Shown: positions 20,263 to 30,298, numbered from the stretch's first letter. The stretch is 64,000 nt of DNA from PALSA-129 sp963842505 (GCA_963842505.1 CAWJGZ010000002.1:372001-436000); one strand, 5' to 3'. Numbers and translations: made by a program. Notes: a model not told the origin generated them from the letters alone.

Positions 20263-21384
20263 TTAGGGCTGCCAGACAAAGCCGTGATTCACGCCCTTGG
20301 CGTCAACATACCAGCCGGTGACCGCTCCCGAGGCATTGTTCGTCGAGGGGCGCGTGCCTTGGACTGCGTCCGGAGCAGTGAAATTCGTGAATCCAAAGAA
20401 GGGATCTCGCTCGAATCCGTGGGCCACGCCACTCGCGTCAAAGTAGGCGCCCGTAGTGGCCCCGAATATGTTGATACTGAATCCGGCGGTGCCGGCGCCA
20501 GGGGCTGTGCTTGCCGCGGGATCGTCGTACTGGGTAATCGAGCCGCCCGGCAGGCGCAGGAAGCCGTGGCCTACGCTATTCGAGTCCACGAGGTATCCCG
20601 TGATAACCCCCTCCGGATTGATGCTGGCGGCGACGGTGCCCAGCCAGTTCCCCGTTCCTGCGCCCGGCGCGTCGATCACCTTGATCTTCCCATCCGGCGC
20701 ACGCACGAAGCCGTGAACCGTGGTGCTTGCATCCAGAAAGAGCCCGGTGACCGTGCCGTCCGGGCTAAGACAGGTTTCCTCGCACGGGTAGGTGAAAACC
20801 GACCCAGTCGGATCAAACGATGCGAATTTGTTATCGGGCGACCGGACAAACCCGTGGTTCATACCCTGTCCGTCGATGTAAGTCCCGGCGGTCCATCCTG
20901 CCGGGTTGATGTTGGTTGCCAGAGTGCCCTGGCTTGCACCCGGCGCATCAAGCGTGGCGAAGTAGCCGCTTGGGTAACGCAGGAAGCCGTGATAAATGTT
21001 CTCGGAGTCCTGGAACGCTCCCGCGATCACTCCCAAGTCGTTAATGGCATATGCTGCAGTGCCTTGGCCAGGCCCCGCGCCTGCTCCAGGGGCTTCAAAG
21101 GTCGTGATGTGGCCATCCGGACTGCGCAGGAAGCCGTGCTGTACGTCCTTGTTGTCTGAGTAGGTGCCTACAACCTGTCCCAGGTCGTTATTGGCGAGCG
21201 GGGTGGTTCCACAACCTAAGAACCCCAGGAAAGCGTTCGCGCAAACGGGCGACCATGTTGTACCTGCCCCCGGGGCGTTAAATTCGGCGAAAGTGGGCTT
21301 GCCCGGTTGCGCCATAGCGGGCACAGCCAAGCTGGCCGAAAGCAACACAAAACCGAGCAATCTCGTTTGCTGTCTGCTCCTCAT
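20263..21384 (-). CDS. Secreted HAF-repeat protein
   Basis: 373 residues with a signal peptide (LLGFVLLSASLAVPAMAQ). The mature chain is about seven tandem repeats of roughly 50 residues. Each contains HGF[LV]R-x-PDG or a variant (HGFLRSPDG, HGFLRYPSG, HGFVRSPDN, HGFVRAPDG, HGFLRLPGG, HGFERDP, HGFVWQP). DAPGAG-like and NPxGxxxGxYxD segments follow. This HAF/HGF-repeat architecture is widespread as secreted or cell-surface proteins in Acidobacteriota; the fold is probably a beta-propeller. No enzyme motif. A clear AAGGAGG-type ribosome binding site precedes the ATG. Confidence 0.8.
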   Translation of the reverse strand: MRSRQQTRLLGFVLLSASLAVPAMAQPGKPTFAEFNAPGAGTTWSPVCANAFLGFLGCGTTPLANNDLGQVVGTYSDNKDVQHGFLRSPDGHITTFEAPGAGAGPGQGTAAYAINDLGVIAGAFQDSENIYHGFLRYPSGYFATLDAPGASQGTLATNINPAGWTAGTYIDGQGMNHGFVRSPDNKFASFDPTGSVFTYPCEETCLSPDGTVTGLFLDASTTVHGFVRAPDGKIKVIDAPGAGTGNWLGTVAASINPEGVITGYLVDSNSVGHGFLRLPGGSITQYDDPAASTAPGAGTAGFSINIFGATTGAYFDASGVAHGFERDPFFGFTNFTAPDAVQGTRPSTNNASGAVTGWYVDAKGVNHGFVWQP

Positions 21385-21703
21385 TGTCAGTTCCTCCTTG
21401 ACCTTGTGAGCTGCGGGCAGACTTCCTGGTCCGCGCGCTTCCCGGCTGCGCCCTTAGCAGGCAGGTCTCCCGATCCTAATAGCGCGGAACAAGGGGAAAT
21501 CCCGACAGAACAAGGTTCGCCAGACCCGCCAAAGGTCCTGGAAAACGGGCGTGAAGTCACCAACCGGGCAGAGAGGTACCAAATACAGTACCCAAACACC
21601 GTGGCGTGCGCACCGCTAGGATGAAACAGCTCTGAAACTCGATTAATATAGATGTAAGATTTCCTTCCATCCTTCGGTAGGAGATTCTCGATCGCGGAGG
21701 CTC
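21385..21703. other. Intergenic region between divergent genes
   Basis: 319 bases separate the HAF-repeat gene and the sigma factor gene. It must carry promoters for both directions. The stretch next to the HAF gene is GC-rich with possible stem-loops. I looked for known riboswitch cores (cobalamin, c-di-GMP, TPP, SAM) and saw no convincing match. The sigma side is AT-richer around 21640-21665. Confidence 0.5.
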
Positions 21704-22267
21704 ATGCAAGGCAGGCCTGAGGGCGAGATAACCCGTCTTCTCGGCGCCTTCCGGAAGGGGGAGCCGGAAGCCGAATCGCGCCTCATGGAGTTGACCTACC
21801 GCGAGCTCCGACAAATCGCCGCCGGTCACCTGCGCAGGGAGCGTTCGTGCAGCCTGCAAACCACCGAGCTGGTACATGAAGCTTACCTGAGGCTCGCCGG
21901 TCAGGAGGCGACCTCCTGGCGCGACCGTGCCCATTTCTTTCAGGCCGCCGCACATGTCATGCGCCAGTTTCTGGTTGACCGCGCCCGTAAACGCCAGGCC
22001 GGCAAGCGCGGGGGAGGTATCCCGGGGATCAGCCTGGATCGCGCCCTGGATGTTGCCGAGGCGCATTCCACGGACCTGGTGATCCTGGAAGAGGCGTTGT
22101 CGCGTTTGCAGATTCTAAATCGCCGCCAGTGCCAGGTGGTCGAAATGCGTTTCTTCGCAGGCATGTCCGAGGATGAGATCGCGGAGGTGCTGAGCGTTTC
22201 GGCCCGCACCGTCAACCGCGAATGGCGGATGGCGCGCGCCTGGCTTTACAGGGAAGTCTACGGATGA
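21704..22267 (+). CDS. ECF-like RNA polymerase sigma factor (kinase-linked type)
   Basis: 187 residues. The sigma-2 region includes LVHEAYLRL and HFFQAAAHVMRQFLVDRARKR. The sigma-4 region ends RFFAGMSEDEIAEVL and VSARTVNREWRMARAWL. This is the ECF-like family (TIGR02999 type) common in Acidobacteriota and Planctomycetes. Its stop overlaps the next gene's start (ATGA), so sigma factor and kinase are made together. No anti-sigma factor is present; control by the linked kinase is the natural inference. A paralogous sigma/kinase pair lies at 27764-30867. Confidence 0.92.
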   Translation: MQGRPEGEITRLLGAFRKGEPEAESRLMELTYRELRQIAAGHLRRERSCSLQTTELVHEAYLRLAGQEATSWRDRAHFFQAAAHVMRQFLVDRARKRQAGKRGGGIPGISLDRALDVAEAHSTDLVILEEALSRLQILNRRQCQVVEMRFFAGMSEDEIAEVLSVSARTVNREWRMARAWLYREVYG

Positions 22268-25118
22268 CGCCCGAGCGATGGCAACGCGTCAAGTCGCTGT
22301 TCGAGCGCGCACTGGATCAACCCGCGGCCGCGCGGGAGGCAGTGATCGGAGAATCGCGCGAAAGCCCCAGCGTGATCACCGAAGTCCGCAGGTTGCTGTC
22401 GGGTGATGTTGATGCAGGAAGTTTCCTCGAAAATGCCGTAGTTGCCGACTCTTCGGCGGCGCCGCTTTTGCCTGCCGGCGGCCTGGTGGGCGGACACTAC
22501 CGCATCGTGAGCTTATTCGGGCGGGGCGGCATGGGCGTGGTCTACAGGGCCGAGGACGTGGTATTGTCGCGCCCGGTGGCGCTGAAGTTTCTTCCCGGCG
22601 GTCTGCCCGGAACGACCGAAGCGGAACGGATGAGGCGGGAAGCGCGCGCCGCCGCAGCCCTGAATCATCCGAACATCTGCGTGGTCCACGAAGTCGGCGA
22701 GCACCTGGGGCAGCCGTTCATTGCCATGGAGTTCGTGGAAGGGCAGACTCTAAAGCAGCGAATCGCGGCACGGCCATTGCCGACGGACGAGTTGCTGGAC
22801 TGGGCCACGCAGATCGCCGGCGCGCTGGAGGCAGCGCATTCCAAAGGCATTATCCATCGCGACATCAAGCCGGCAAACATCTACATCAGCACGCAGGGGC
22901 AGGCTAAGGTTCTCGACTTTGGCTTGGCCAAGGTGGCCGCGCCGCCAGCCCGGGCTACGGGGGCAGTGAACCGCACCGATCTGCCGACGGAGGAGCAATT
23001 GACGACCCCCGGCGTGGCGGTTGGGACGGTGCCTTACATGTCGCCGGAGCAGGCGCGCGGGGAAGAACTGGACGTGCGCACGGACCTGTTCAGCCTGGGT
23101 GCGGTACTGTACGAGATGGCCACGGGGAAGCAAGCCTTTAGCGGCGCGACAACGGCTATCATTCATGAGGCCATTTTGGGACGAGTTCCACCGCCTGCCA
23201 GCACCGTGAACGCGCGGATTCCGCCAGACCTGGATCGCATCATCGGCAAGGCCCTGGAGAAGGACCGCGACCTGCGTTATCAGCATGCGGCGGACCTGCG
23301 CGCGGATCTCAAGCGCGTGCAGCGCGATACCGGATCGGGCCCTTATGCGCACACTCAAGCTGCAACCGTAAAGACGGTCGGCCGATACAGGCGGCAACTG
23401 CTGTACGGCCTGGTGGCGGCGGTGGTCCTGCTTTCGCTTGGCCTGGCGTGGTTCGTGGGCAGGCTGTTTACCGCCGGCCGGACCCTCAGCGAGCGGCAAT
23501 TGACCCACAACACGCCCGAGAACCGCGTCCAGCCTGGCCAGATCTCGCCCGATGGCAAGTACCTCGCCTATGCCGACACCAAGGGGCTGCACCTGAGCGT
23601 AATCGACACTGGGGAGTTGCATGATATCGCTCTTCCAGCGGACCTCGAGACCCACGTTTGGCATCTTGCATGGTTCCCGGATGGAGAGAACCTGCTGATT
23701 ACGACTGGCACTGAGAACGAGGGCCATGTGTCCTGGGTGAAATCTATTTTCAGTGGCCCTCCACGTAAGCTGCGCACCCATACTCATGCGGTGATTTCAC
23801 CCAGGCAACCATCGCTTTCATTCCCGCTGGCGCTCGCGAAATTTGGATAATGGGAGCCAACGGGGAGAACCCGAGGAAGGTCCTCACCAGCGACAAGGAA
23901 CCGATCGCGGCGGTGGCGTGGTCCCCAACCGGCCGCCGGCTGGCTTACATCAAGCGAACGGCGGTGGGTGGCGGGGACTTCGGGGGCAGGATCGAGACCG
24001 TGGCGCTGGAAGGCGGAACATCGAGCGTGGCGTTCTCGGATCCCGAGCTAATCAGCGCGATCAATGAGGCGAGCCTGCTGTGGCTTGGCGACGGCCGCCT
24101 GATTTTTGAATCGCGGGAACGGCCCGGTAGCGAGTATGACGAGAATCTCTGGAGCATCGTGGTGGATCCGCGGACCGGAAGGGCCTCCGGCAAAGCATCG
24201 AGACTAACGAGTTGGCATGGGGTCGGCGTTTTTGCAACGAGCGTGAGCAGGGATGGCAGCCGGCTGGTGGTGTGGAAGACCCGCAACTGGAATGACGTAT
24301 ACGTCGGTGAACTCAAGGAGAGCGGCACGCGCCTCGATCCGCCCCGGCGCCTCACCGTGAGCGATACCCGCGACCTTCCCAACGCCTGGACACCCGACAG
24401 CCGGACCGTCTTGTTTGAATCGGATCGTACCGGAAGGCGACAAAATCTTCAAGCAGCCGCTCGACGGCGACACGGCCGAACTTCTGATGCAGAGGCCGGA
24501 GGATCAAAACGGCGCCAGGGTAAATCCGGATGGCGCCTGGATTCTTTACTGGGCAACCGCAGGCGAGGGCGGCTCGTCGCCGGCATCCCGCCGGCTGATG
24601 CGGCTGCCGGCTTCGGGTGGACCTCCCGAACAGGTCCTGGAAGCCCCTGCGGCACAGCCCACCTTCTTCGACTGCCCCTCTCGCGCTGGTAGTTGTGTCT
24701 TCAGCCGCCAGGATCGGGATGAAGTGATTTTCACGGCGCTCGACCCCCGCACGGTCCTGGCAGGCAATTGGCCAGAACGATGGGGTCCCTGAGCTGGGCC
24801 ATTTCACCGGACGGAACCCGCATCGCGTACACGAGCCGAAATGGGCCGCAACTGATCGACCTGCGCAATGGGGCGGTGCGGCCCCTGCACCCTCCCATGG
24901 GGATCACGTCGCTGAGCTGGGCGGCGGACGGCACCGCCTTGTTCGTGACCGCGGGATATTCCATCGTGCGCCTTGAACTGGACGGAAAGACTCGCGTCCT
25001 CCTCGATACTGGGCGAGATCACTATATCGAGCTGGTTCGCGCATCCCCCAACGGCCGTTACCTGGCGTTCGGCTGGCAGACCTTTGAGTCCAACATCTGG
25101 CTCCTTCAGAATTTTTGA
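22264..25118 (+). pseudogene. Membrane Ser/Thr protein kinase with C-terminal PD40/TolB-like propeller, three frameshifts
   Basis: The kinase part is intact: glycine loop FGRGGMGVVYRA, Lys108 in VALKFL, HRDIKPAN (198-205), DFGLAK (218-223) and a VPYMSPEQARG activation loop. A transmembrane helix follows at about 379-398. The extracytoplasmic half is a beta-propeller of PD40-type repeats (QISPDGKYLAYAD, AWSPTGRRLAYIK, SRDGSRLVVW, AISPDGTRIAYT). It is spread over three frames. Shifts near 23808, 24433 and 24745 are needed to join SPRQ to TIAFIPAGAREIW, ESDRTGR to GDKIFKQPL, and FTALDP to GRQLARTMG. As written, translation stops at 23850, leaving kinase plus helix and a propeller stub. Genuine decay and sequencing error are both possible. 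Starts MTPERW, as does its paralogue at 30298. Confidence 0.85.
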
Positions 25119-25274
25119 GCGCAGTGGGTGGAACGGGTTGGCTGTGAGCTTAACGGAAGTGGTCAAGGGCGAGAGCGCGCGCCAGGCAGTTGAACCGGCA
25201 GCCGGTGCGGTCAGCCCACACTCCGAGGTGCCGAGGGCCGAGAGTTGGTAACTCATAACTCAGAAACTCAGGAC

Positions 25275-25470
25275 CCTACCGGAAATTCTCCACCACAACC
25301 AGATTCGTCTGGCTCTGGTCCACGCGCGGGTACGCTCCGAGATGATCTCCCTTTCGAACTGGGCGAAGGATGGGAGGATATTCAGCGTCAGCCGCCCCAG
25401 CGAGTTGGTTGTATTGAACTCTGCGTCACGGCAACGAAGCTGGCGCCGCAACGGATGAACAAGTTCGAGT
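25275..25470 (-). pseudogene. Serine site-specific recombinase, internal fragment
   Basis: On the minus strand one frame gives GASFVAVTQ. After a one-base shift the next gives FNTTNSLGRLTLNIL and SFAQFEREIISERTR. A third frame gives a GGEFPVG echo of the GGxPxLGY segment. In this order these are the conserved core of resolvase/invertase-type large serine recombinases, just before and across the recombinase-domain junction. The catalytic Ser region and DNA-binding C-terminus are missing. This is a remnant of an integrated element, with frameshifts near 25300 and 25420. Confidence 0.75.
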
Positions 25471-25564
25471 CCACGCCGGGGTCACTGCCCAGTGGGGCCA
25501 ATCCAGAAGAAAACGCTAAAATGCTCGTAATGAAATCAATCAACTAGCGTGAGCTTCGGGAATT

Positions 25565-25768
25565 TCAGATTGGCTCCCCACACTGGATATGTTTCGAACT
25601 CTTGCGGCCTAAAGCAGGGTCCGTTCGGACCAGTTCAACTTCTTTCACTTCATGGGGGTACGCGCAAAACTGGCATGTCCATCCAGTCTGGGTCCCAGGC
25701 GAGGTGCTTCTCGAACGACTGAGAACGAGCATCTTCGAAGCAGAGAATCCGTTGTAGGCCGTAAACAC
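25565..25768 (-). CDS. Doubtful small protein with a CxxC motif
   Basis: A 67-residue open frame whose C-terminal half looks coding: WTCQFCAYPHEVKEVELVRT with a CxxC pair and a later Cys. It lacks a convincing ribosome binding site and its first 25 residues look random. Could be the 3' remnant of a zinc-ribbon protein on the same debris as the recombinase fragment, or chance. Confidence 0.25.
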   Translation of the reverse strand: MFTAYNGFSASKMLVLSRSRSTSPGTQTGWTCQFCAYPHEVKEVELVRTDPALGRKSSKHIQCGEPI

Positions 25769-25992
25769 TACAGTGTCATATCGTCAGGGAGGAGCCATCC
25801 GTTAACTTGCCACATGTCAGCAATGCGTTTCGTGAGTTGAGGGCCGGTTGTCCCTGGAAGCTCAGGCATGCCGATCGAGACGAGCTAACTAAAATAGGGC
25901 TGATCGGTCCTGGCTCATGTCTGATGGGACGGCTCTGGCGGGCGCGCTTTGCGGGCCGGCGCGGTTGAGAGCGGAGTCCGAATGAGGTCAGA

Positions 25993-26629
25993 ATGACAAC
26001 AAAGGAAACCAACGTCAGAAACCGGCTCGGTGCGGTGATCGCTTTGATGGAACTCGCATCGTTGACCTTGTTGCTCGTCCTCATCAACCAGAAGGTCATG
26101 CCCGACAAAGCGGGAGTCCTGCTGGTTTTCCTCTTGCCGATTACATTCGGACTACACGTGACGGAGGAGTTCGTCTTTCCAGGAGGCTTTATCCGTTGGG
26201 ACAATCTTCCGTCCCAGGTATGCCGATACGCCTGGATCGTACTACGTTAAGGTCAACGCGATTCCGGGTATTGCATCTTTGCTGCTTGCGCTGGGTGCGT
26301 TCGACTATGCCGGGAAGTATAGCGTAGCTGGCATTCGGAGCTGGCTGGTTTTTTCGACGTTCATGACGTGGAATGCGTTCTTCCATGTTCGAGGCGCAGT
26401 CCATACCAGAGAATACTCTCCCGGCATGGTGACTGGCCTCTTGCTTTTTGCTCCGCTGACCATCATCAGCTACATCCACTTCACCTGCGTCGGAGCCGTC
26501 GACAACTTGTCCGTGGCACTGTGCACCGCTGTTGCGCTGACGATCCAGCCGGTTCTTGACTTCATCAAGAGCCGGGGACTGCAAAGAACATTTGAGCGGC
26601 GAGGACGTGAACCGTGGAAAAGAGGATGA
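25993..26629 (+). pseudogene. HXXEE-domain membrane protein with one frameshift
   Basis: The first frame (25993-26250) carries an N-terminal hydrophobic segment and the family motif FGLHVTEEFVFPGGF. The second (26207-26629) carries YYVKVNAIPGIA, a membrane segment, WNAFFHVRGAVHTREYSPG and further hydrophobic helices. The two join near 26206, where RWDN continues as FRPRYADTPGSYYVKVN after a one-base shift. HXXEE proteins are small membrane proteins with conserved His/Glu residues and no established function. Its stop overlaps the ATG of the methyltransferase gene (ATGA), so the pair was an operon. The broken state may be real or an assembly error. Confidence 0.75.
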
Positions 26630-27087
26630 GCCGCTGGGGCATTGGTCCCAAAACCTTCGTGCCGTCTTTGAGCTATACCCTCGCTGCGTGGGTGGCCGCC
26701 TCTGTATGGCCCGGCACCTTCCTGCTGCGTTCGCTGCCCGACGTCGTGGAAACCGTCGGGGTCGTACTCACGTCGGCCGGCTTGCTCATGTGGATCGTTG
26801 GCGGCATCACGGTGATGAGGGCATACAACTGTGATCGACTGGTCACCTCAGGCGTGTTCGCCTTGGTCCGGCACCCGGTCTACGCGGCGTGGATCACGTT
26901 GGTCTTCCCGGGACTGGCATTGCTGATTCGATCCTGGCCGATGTTTGCCACCCCGCTGATCGCCTACGCGACTTTCAAGAGCCTTATCCACCGCGAGGAC
27001 GAATACCTAGAAAAGCGATTCGGTCAGGCGTATCTCGATTACCGCCGGCGCGTAAACGAGGTGATTCCGATTCCGCGATTCTGGTGA
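26626..27087 (+). CDS. Isoprenylcysteine carboxyl methyltransferase family protein
   Basis: 153-residue membrane methyltransferase of the ICMT/PEMT superfamily. The catalytic C-terminal half has VRHPVYAAW, a hydrophobic hairpin, and RxEDEYLEKRFGQAYLDY ending in RRRV. This is the usual SAM and substrate site. Bacterial members methylate small lipophilic or unknown substrates, so no substrate is assigned. ATG at 26626 was chosen because it overlaps the upstream HXXEE stop; a GTG 12 bases earlier is possible. Confidence 0.82.
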   Translation: MSRWGIGPKTFVPSLSYTLAAWVAASVWPGTFLLRSLPDVVETVGVVLTSAGLLMWIVGGITVMRAYNCDRLVTSGVFALVRHPVYAAWITLVFPGLALLIRSWPMFATPLIAYATFKSLIHREDEYLEKRFGQAYLDYRRRVNEVIPIPRFW

Positions 27088-27231
27088 AGAAGTGGGTAGC
27101 TCCCCGCCCGTCCAACACTCGCCGATACCGCGGGTGTGCCCCATCCCGTCGCCCCGAGAAGGCTAGCTTCAAGAACGGCGGGCGTGCGCGGGACTGGCCC
27201 GCTAACCCGGCCCCTTCGCCATAATAGAACC

Positions 27232-27783
27232 GTGCCGCGCAATTGGGACGCTCACTACTCCGAACCGGATCACGTCGATCTCACACCCGAGCCTTTGCTG
27301 GTGGAAGCCGCCGATCTGCTGCGGCCGGCGTGGGCGCTCGATCTGGCGTGCGGGCCTGGCCGCAACGCGCTGCACTTGGCCAGACTGGGCTGGCAAGTTA
27401 CCGCCGTGGATTCTTCCACGGTTGCTATCGGCCTGCTGCGCCGGCATGCCAGAGGCTTGCCGGTAGACTGCGTACTCGCCGACCTGGAACGGGGCGAGTT
27501 TTCCATCGCACCGGAGGGCTACGACCTGATCTGCGATTTTTTCTACCTACAGCGGAACCTGTTTCCGCAAATTCGCGCGGGCGTGCGTCTCGGAGGCGTT
27601 TTCGCCGGCGCCATTCACCTGTTCGACAGCGCGCCCACCACGCGCCCGCGCAATCCCGATTTTCTGATGCAGCCGGGCGAACTACGCGCGGAGTTCGACG
27701 GATGGAAAGTGATCTATTACAGCGAAGGCTGCGAGCCCGGACGCTCGCGTCATACGGCGCGCATCATTGCGCGGCACGCCTGA
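27232..27783 (+). CDS. Class I SAM-dependent methyltransferase (TehB-like)
   Basis: 183 residues. Motif I is ALDLACGPGRNALHLARLG, followed by the acidic VDSS, then ADLERGEF and the YDLICDFFYLQRNLF strand-helix. This resembles TehB and related thiopurine/tellurite methyltransferases of similar length. The GTG at 27232 was chosen because the alternative start at 27136 adds a basic, low-complexity stretch. Its 3' end overlaps the convergent kinase gene by 20 bases. Substrate unknown. Confidence 0.8.
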   Translation: MPRNWDAHYSEPDHVDLTPEPLLVEAADLLRPAWALDLACGPGRNALHLARLGWQVTAVDSSTVAIGLLRRHARGLPVDCVLADLERGEFSIAPEGYDLICDFFYLQRNLFPQIRAGVRLGGVFAGAIHLFDSAPTTRPRNPDFLMQPGELRAEFDGWKVIYYSEGCEPGRSRHTARIIARHA

Positions 27784-30298
27784 GCTTTTCGATGCCGTCT
27801 TCCAACTGCGTGATATTTTTTTCGTGGGCTTTGGGCAGAATGCCCTTGTCGCGCAAGCCCTCGTACACCGCCAGGGCCTTCTGATACTCGGCGATGGCTC
27901 GCGCCTGGTACTCCCGCCGTCCCGCCGGCGGAGCGCCGCGCCGCGCCGCCATGTCTACGAACACATCCGCGACATCGGAATGCGCATCGGCCAGGTTTTC
28001 CACGGTTCCCCAGTCCGTTCTCAACCGCTTCGTAATGTCCTCATACAGGGCAACGGCCCGCTGCGATTCGGGCAGCGCCTGGTCCAGATCGCCCATCCTG
28101 CGAAGTGTCGTGCCGATCCGTGCGGTACTGGCCGCCACGCCGGCCGCCGCCCGAACATCGTTGGGATCCGCGCGGGCCGCCTCCTCGCGTAGCCCGAGGG
28201 CGTGCCGGTGCGATGCCAGCGCGTCGGTGTATGCTCCCATGCGGGCCAGCACCCAGCCGAGATCGCTGTAGTCGAACGAGAGGTCCAGCTTGGCCCGCAT
28301 GTTGGAGGGATTTCTCGCGCTCAACTGTTCGTCGATGGCGCGTGCCCGCTCATACTCGTCGCGGCTTTCCTGGTAACGCTGCAATACACCCAGCAACGCG
28401 GCGAGCTTTTTCTCCGCTAAGGCCAAAGACCGTTCCGTCTCCGCGTGTCCCGGCTGTAGTTCCACCAGTTTGCGGGCCATTTCCAGGCCGTGCTGCCGCA
28501 AAGGGATGGCCTCGGCGTACTTCTGTTCACTGGTGAGCGCATCGGCCAGATTGTAATTCGCCGCAATCAAATCCTGCATCGCGGTGATGTCGGAAGGCGA
28601 GTCACGAAAGGCGGCTTGCGCCAGCGCCAGGTTCTTCTGAATCATCTCCCTAGCCTTCTGAAACTGGCCGCTCGAGCCGTAGGTGGTCGCTAACTCGCTG
28701 GAAACCCGCAAATAGTCGTGGCGCAGGGAACGGTCAGCGGGAGCGCGCGCCATCAGACGTTCCAGAATCTCCGCGGCTTTTTGAAAACTGTTCAGCGCCG
28801 CTGGTATTTGGCCCAGGTTGGATTCTCCCACGTAGCCCTGTACCATACCGACGCGCTCATAGCCCAAAGCCACTTCCCGCTGCAGGCCCGCGTCGTTGCC
28901 GGCTTCGCGCGCCAGGCTCTGCAGGTATTGGAGCGCGCGCGCCACCAGCAATTCCTGCGCCGCGGTTGAGCCAGGCAGCTTCGCAATGGCGTCGTCGAGT
29001 TCGAACATCATCGAGTGCGCCAGGCTTCGCACCTGCTGGAAGCGCCGCTCCGCGCGCCGCGCTTCCCACCATGTGGCCGCCGCGAAACTCAAAATCAAAA
29101 CCAGCGCCGCGGCCGCCGCGGGCAGCATCACGCGATGGCGGCGCAGCAGCTTTCCGGCGCGGTACTGCAACGTGGCCGGACGCGCCCTGACCGGCCGCCC
29201 GTCCAGGTGCCGCCGCAAATCATCGGCCAGCTCCGGCACGCCGCCGTAGCGCAGCCGCGCGTCCTTGGCCAGCGCCTTGGCGGCGATCCGTTCCAGGTCT
29301 CCCGAGAGGCGCCGCCGCAGACGCTCCGGAGTGCTCGATCGCAACTCCGCCATTTCGGCCGTCCCGCTGGCCGCCGCTTGTCCCAGCGCCGCCGGCGCCT
29401 GTTCCGAGATCACCCGCGCCAGTTCGATATAAGATCCGGTCGGGACTTTGTAGGGCCGGCGCCCGGCCAGCAACTCGTAGAGAATCACTCCCAGCGAGTA
29501 GACGTCGCACGATACCGTGTAGGGCTCTCCGCGCGCTTGCTCGGGGCTGGCATAGGCGGGGGTCATGATGGGAAACCCGGCTTGCGTGATTTCCTCCGCG
29601 CCTTCACCCGCTTCCAGCACCCGGCCTAGTCCGAAATCGAGCAGCTTGGGCGTGCCCTGCGCGGTCACCAGGATGTTGCCCGGCTTCAGGTCGCGATGCA
29701 CAATGAGCTGCTGATGCGCGTACGCCACCACGACGCACACTTCGAGAAACAGGCGAATCCGCTCCGTGACACCCAGCTTGTGGCTGTCACAGTATTCGAG
29801 CAGCCCCTGGCCCTCGATGTACTCCATGATGAAGTACGGCTGGCCTTCTTCGGTTGAACCGCCATCCAGCAGCCGCGCGATGCCGGAGTGCTCGAGTTGC
29901 GCCAGGATCTGACGCTCGCGCCGAAAACGGCGCTCCAATCCGGCGTCGTGGCGGCCGCTGGTGATCAGCTTGATGGCCACCTGCTTGCGGTAGTGCCCGT
30001 CGGCGCGTTCGCCCAGGTAGACCGCTCCCATGCCGCCGCGGCCAATTTCGCGCAGGACGCGATACGGCCCGATAACCGAGGGCGCCGGCGTCTCCATGCG
30101 CAGTGCCGCCCCCGGCACAGCGACGGAGTTCAACATGGCGTCGGCTTTGGTTTCGAGCGACAACAGCGCTTCCACTTCGCGGCGCAATTCGGCGTCGTCA
30201 TGGCACAGGCGGTCCAGCGTGGCACCTCGTTCGCTGGCGCCGGTCTCCAGCACGACCGCCAGAACCGCTTTGATCTCGCCCCAGCGCTCCGGGGTCAT
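27764..30298 (-). CDS. Membrane Ser/Thr protein kinase with C-terminal TPR repeats
   Basis: 844 residues. An N-terminal helical region is followed by the kinase domain: glycine loop IGRGGMGAVYLGE, Lys110 in VAIKLI, HRDLKPGNI at 201-209, DFGLGR at 221-226 and an AYASPEQARGE activation segment. One transmembrane helix spans about 390-411, followed by some 400 residues of TPR helices. The kinase is cytoplasmic and the TPR domain probably extracytoplasmic. Its ATG overlaps the stop of the sigma gene (ATGA). Both kinases in the window begin MTPERW. Likely reads an envelope signal and controls the linked sigma factor; that link is inferred. Confidence 0.92.
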   Translation of the reverse strand: MTPERWGEIKAVLAVVLETGASERGATLDRLCHDDAELRREVEALLSLETKADAMLNSVAVPGAALRMETPAPSVIGPYRVLREIGRGGMGAVYLGERADGHYRKQVAIKLITSGRHDAGLERRFRRERQILAQLEHSGIARLLDGGSTEEGQPYFIMEYIEGQGLLEYCDSHKLGVTERIRLFLEVCVVVAYAHQQLIVHRDLKPGNILVTAQGTPKLLDFGLGRVLEAGEGAEEITQAGFPIMTPAYASPEQARGEPYTVSCDVYSLGVILYELLAGRRPYKVPTGSYIELARVISEQAPAALGQAAASGTAEMAELRSSTPERLRRRLSGDLERIAAKALAKDARLRYGGVPELADDLRRHLDGRPVRARPATLQYRAGKLLRRHRVMLPAAAAALVLILSFAAATWWEARRAERRFQQVRSLAHSMMFELDDAIAKLPGSTAAQELLVARALQYLQSLAREAGNDAGLQREVALGYERVGMVQGYVGESNLGQIPAALNSFQKAAEILERLMARAPADRSLRHDYLRVSSELATTYGSSGQFQKAREMIQKNLALAQAAFRDSPSDITAMQDLIAANYNLADALTSEQKYAEAIPLRQHGLEMARKLVELQPGHAETERSLALAEKKLAALLGVLQRYQESRDEYERARAIDEQLSARNPSNMRAKLDLSFDYSDLGWVLARMGAYTDALASHRHALGLREEAARADPNDVRAAAGVAASTARIGTTLRRMGDLDQALPESQRAVALYEDITKRLRTDWGTVENLADAHSDVADVFVDMAARRGAPPAGRREYQARAIAEYQKALAVYEGLRDKGILPKAHEKNITQLEDGIEKLRRAAQ

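Larger units (their letters stand above)
25119..25992. other. Long intergenic region with mobile-element debris
   Basis: 874 bases between the broken kinase and the HXXEE gene. It contains the serine recombinase remnant (25275-25470), a doubtful zinc-ribbon-like open frame (25565-25768) and otherwise no recognisable coding sequence. Composition is visibly less GC-rich than the flanking genes from about 25500 onward. Confidence 0.6.

Noticed and set aside
21385..21703. Possible riboswitch upstream of the HAF-repeat gene
   Set aside because: Some GGAGACC/CCAGGAAG wording recalled cobalamin elements, but the conserved core and pairing order are absent.
25260..25451. Functional 63-residue recombinase-like gene
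   Set aside because: It lacks catalytic Ser and DNA-binding parts and is interrupted by frame changes; treated as a remnant.
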